Of a DNA stretch of 64,000 bases, positions 61,640 through 64,000 are shown piece after piece (positions within the stretch are counted from its first letter, which is position 1; each line of letters begins with the position of its first letter). The translations under genes were made by a program, and so were the position numbers. The notes beneath the pieces were generated by a model. The model had not been told where the DNA came from, did not search any database, and worked only from the letters and a program-made list of their open reading frames with translations. The DNA is from Sinomicrobium oceani (GTDB lineage Bacteria > Bacteroidota > Bacteroidia > Flavobacteriales > Flavobacteriaceae): NCBI RefSeq assembly GCF_900119185.1, contig NZ_FPJE01000005.1, positions 62,001 to 126,000 on the forward strand, read 5' to 3'.

Positions 61640-64000
61640 TTACACTTCCCGTCCCATCAGAGGGTCTGTTCTGGAAGGGTTGCCTGTCTCCACACGACCC
61701 GCATAGCGTCTCGCATAGGCTGCCACACCCGAAATGCTCACGGTAAAATCGTACCATCCGAAACTTTCGGATGCAGGCACAACAATCTCACCGGAACTGT
61801 TTTTCGCCACTCCGCTGCGGATTTCAGTTTTCTTGTACGCATTGTCCGTCAGTGTAACCACAATATTCCTGTCCGAACGGTTCTGTACTTCCAGTACTAT
61901 ATTTCCGGACAGTTTTTTGAGAAACCTTCCACTTTTTTCATACATGCAGCAAAGCGCCACTCCGGGATCATTTGCATCACCGGTAAACTCCCGGTAAAAT
62001 CCATTCGGCCCGTAAACCCTAAGATGATAATTTTCATTTTCGAAATGATCCAGGGGCCATTCTTCCCGTATAGTGTCTCCCGCCTTTACTGCAAAAGGCC
62101 ATGCTTTTACGGCTTCCATAGAGACGCTGCCGTCCTGGACCTCCTGTTTGTACTTTCCGGGTGCATAGACGTGAAAAGGTGCTCCTGCGGCCCTATTTCC
62201 AAAAACGGCATCGGCCGCCCGGAATGCGATCTCAAAAGTCTTACGATCCTTTCCGAGTTTACCGTCTGCATAAAGCTCGTATGGTAATGCACAGGACTCC
62301 TTAGTCCCTTTTTCCTGCACAGGCATATAAGGTACATCCGGATTTTCCCTGGCTTCACGTATCTGCGCATCGGACAAGGGACTGAAATTAGAAGGCACAT
62401 CTTTAAAAGATGCATTATATACTTTCTGCATCCACAGGTTCCGGTCTACGAATTCATCATAACGAAAACCGGAAGGATCATAGGGTCGGAATGCCGAGGT
62501 CAGATCGCTGCATATGGCACGCCGCCAGGAGCTGATATTGGTTTCCCGCACCTGTTTCCCCATGCGTTTCTCCAACCACTGTTCCATAAACATCAGGGTA
62601 GAAGTTATATCACAGACCTCGGAATTCACCCAGCCTCCCCGTGTCCATGGAGAGGCCACGATCAGCGGCACCCTGTATCCGAGCCCTGCAGGACTCTCCC
62701 GCGCATCTTCGGGCTTCATACCTTCTTTCCGGAGCTCCTCTTCCATCGTCACGAAATCCTGTGCCGTATCCAAACCTTCGGAATACGCATTTTTATGCCT
62801 TGGGTCAGGGGCTACAAAAGGAGGTACATGATCGAAATACCCGTCGTTCTCATCATAGGTAAGTATAAAAACGGTCTTTTTCCATACTTCCGGGTTCCTG
62901 GTAAGGATATCCAGCACTTCCGACACATACCATGCACCGTACCAGGGTGCGCTGGGATGGTCCGAAAACTTCTGCGGGGCGACCAGCCAGGAAACGGCAG
63001 GCAGCTCCCCGTTATTCACATCGGTCCGGAATTGATGCAGGATGTCTCCCTTCGGGATTTTCAGCGTACGTTCCTCCCCTTTTTCGGAATACGTAATGGT
63101 TTCGGTCTTGTGATAATCCGGATCTTCAATATTAGTGGTAAAAGCTTTTCTATGCAGGTTTTTCTGAAAATCGGAAAGCTTTTCAAAATTATCGGGGTTC
63201 CACACCCGGAGTTCTTCCGTAATTTTTTCGAGCTGGTTCTTTTTCTGATCCAGCGTATTGCGAAGCTTCTGTGTCTGTGCGGCCGGCAGTCTGCCGATCT
63301 CTTTCTGCAACGCTTCGATCTCGCCCGGAAGTTCTTCCCTTCTCTTCTTCAAAAACTGCTGGTGGCCCTTGCTATATCGTACATTAAACTGGGAGAACCA
63401 CTCCAGGTTGTTGTCTGTAAAATTGGCCAGAAGCGATTCGTCCTCACCTTCCAGTTCGGTTTGCAGACTGATCTCATTTTGGTACACCCGCCAGGATACT
63501 CCGTTTTCCTCCAGCCGTTCCGGAAAGGTTTTCCAATTCGCCTCTTTAGTATAGTACACCTCCGAGTTCCTTACATTGGGCGATGCCGTTGGGGATGCCC
63601 TGTGCGTTCCGCTCCAGAAAAAAAGACGATTGGTCGTAGTTCCTGTCAGTGATGAGCAAAAATGCTGGTCGAAAACCGTAAAAGCATCGGCAAAGGCATA
63701 GTAAAACGGAATATCTTCCCTGTTGTAATATCCGAGCGTAAAAGGAATGTCCTTATATGCTTTTCTCCAGGTTTGTTTTGCAACCAGCCATTTATCGTAT
63801 TTTCCATGATTACGGGCATCTACCTGGTTTTCCCATGAATGTGGCAGGTCGCCCATCCAGGTTGCTTTGGTTTCCTGCATGTTCAGACGGAACGGCACAT
63901 AGGTCTCTCCTTTGCTGTTCCGCTGCATCCAAACAGGATTTTTATCGGGCAATGCTATGGCTCGCGGATCGTTGTATCCCCTGACTCCTTTCAACGTGCC
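61640..64000 (-). CDS. Phosphocholine-specific phospholipase C (N-terminus cut by window edge)
   Basis: 787 residues are visible to the stop at 61640; the frame stays open to the right edge, where GTLKGVRGYNDPRAI is typical of a point near residue 60 of the family. Segments RLFFWSGTHR, TYDENDGYFDHVPPF and SPWTRGGWVNSEVCDITSTLMFMEQWL match the acid-phosphatase-like phosphoesterase superfamily. A ~70-residue coiled insert (about 215-275 of the visible part, QKLRNTLDQKKNQLEKITEEL) and two C-terminal DUF756-type beta domains (about 530-620 and 690-770) follow. It hydrolyses phosphatidylcholine or sphingomyelin. The export signal would lie outside the window. Confidence 0.92.
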   Translation of the reverse strand, partial: GTLKGVRGYNDPRAIALPDKNPVWMQRNSKGETYVPFRLNMQETKATWMGDLPHSWENQVDARNHGKYDKWLVAKQTWRKAYKDIPFTLGYYNREDIPFYYAFADAFTVFDQHFCSSLTGTTTNRLFFWSGTHRASPTASPNVRNSEVYYTKEANWKTFPERLEENGVSWRVYQNEISLQTELEGEDESLLANFTDNNLEWFSQFNVRYSKGHQQFLKKRREELPGEIEALQKEIGRLPAAQTQKLRNTLDQKKNQLEKITEELRVWNPDNFEKLSDFQKNLHRKAFTTNIEDPDYHKTETITYSEKGEERTLKIPKGDILHQFRTDVNNGELPAVSWLVAPQKFSDHPSAPWYGAWYVSEVLDILTRNPEVWKKTVFILTYDENDGYFDHVPPFVAPDPRHKNAYSEGLDTAQDFVTMEEELRKEGMKPEDARESPAGLGYRVPLIVASPWTRGGWVNSEVCDITSTLMFMEQWLEKRMGKQVRETNISSWRRAICSDLTSAFRPYDPSGFRYDEFVDRNLWMQKVYNASFKDVPSNFSPLSDAQIREARENPDVPYMPVQEKGTKESCALPYELYADGKLGKDRKTFEIAFRAADAVFGNRAAGAPFHVYAPGKYKQEVQDGSVSMEAVKAWPFAVKAGDTIREEWPLDHFENENYHLRVYGPNGFYREFTGDANDPGVALCCMYEKSGRFLKKLSGNIVLEVQNRSDRNIVVTLTDNAYKKTEIRSGVAKNSSGEIVVPASESFGWYDFTVSISGVAAYARRYAGRVETGNPSRTDPLMGREV

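Overview
The window comes from a Flavobacteriaceae-type Bacteroidetes chromosome. Gliding and type IX secretion genes (gldJ, porV), a SusC/SusD pair, families common in flavobacteria (DUF4230, DUF4260, PafA, BlaI/M56) and TAnnTTTG promoter elements all point that way. Species cannot be read from the sequence.

Region 1, 1 to about 18,330: an accessory island, read here as one end of an integrative and conjugative element, abutting the 3' end of a tRNA-Leu(UAG) gene. All its genes lie on the minus strand. From the tRNA end inward come a ParB-family protein and a DUF932 protein, each behind its own copy of the same ~150-bp leader. A tightly packed metal-efflux operon follows: a Cys/His-rich small secreted protein, a CzcA-TolC fusion pump with its adaptor, a CDF transporter, a Fur-family regulator, an HMA-CDF fusion, a P-type ATPase, a His-rich membrane protein, and a second complete RND system (TolC, small His-rich lipoprotein, adaptor, and the pump gene cut by the window edge). 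The two pumps carry different TM4 signatures, one like Co/Zn/Cd pumps and one like Cu/Ag pumps, so the operon probably covers several metals. No integrase is visible at this end. A 40-nt 5' half of a second tRNA-Leu lies just upstream of the intact tRNA and looks like a recombination scar.

Region 2, 18.4 to 33.7 kb: core chromosome. It holds an M20 dipeptidase, a YjbR-like protein, a cyclase/DUF4260/DUF4230 operon, an M28 peptidase, hemW, ruvC, a TonB-C-like lipoprotein, a TPR protein, a BlaI/M56 sensor-repressor pair with three operator-like dyads, DUF456, der, an unknown membrane protein, era and a metzincin-like lipoprotein.

Region 3, 33.7 to 44.9 kb: a polysaccharide utilization locus on the plus strand. 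It has a long AT-rich leader, SusC, SusD, a GH3 glycosidase and two GH29 alpha-L-fucosidases (the second with a discoidin-like C-terminus). The content suggests a fucosylated beta-linked glycan as substrate.

Region 4, 44.9 to 64 kb: core chromosome again. It holds PafA phosphatase, an MlaE/MlaF lipid-transport pair, DUF389, mannose-1-phosphate guanylyltransferase, SprT-like, SDR, M28 peptidase, PDH E2 and E1-alpha, cytidine deaminase, PorV, GldJ, MurF, and a phospholipase C cut by the right edge. Clear hairpin terminators separate many of these units.
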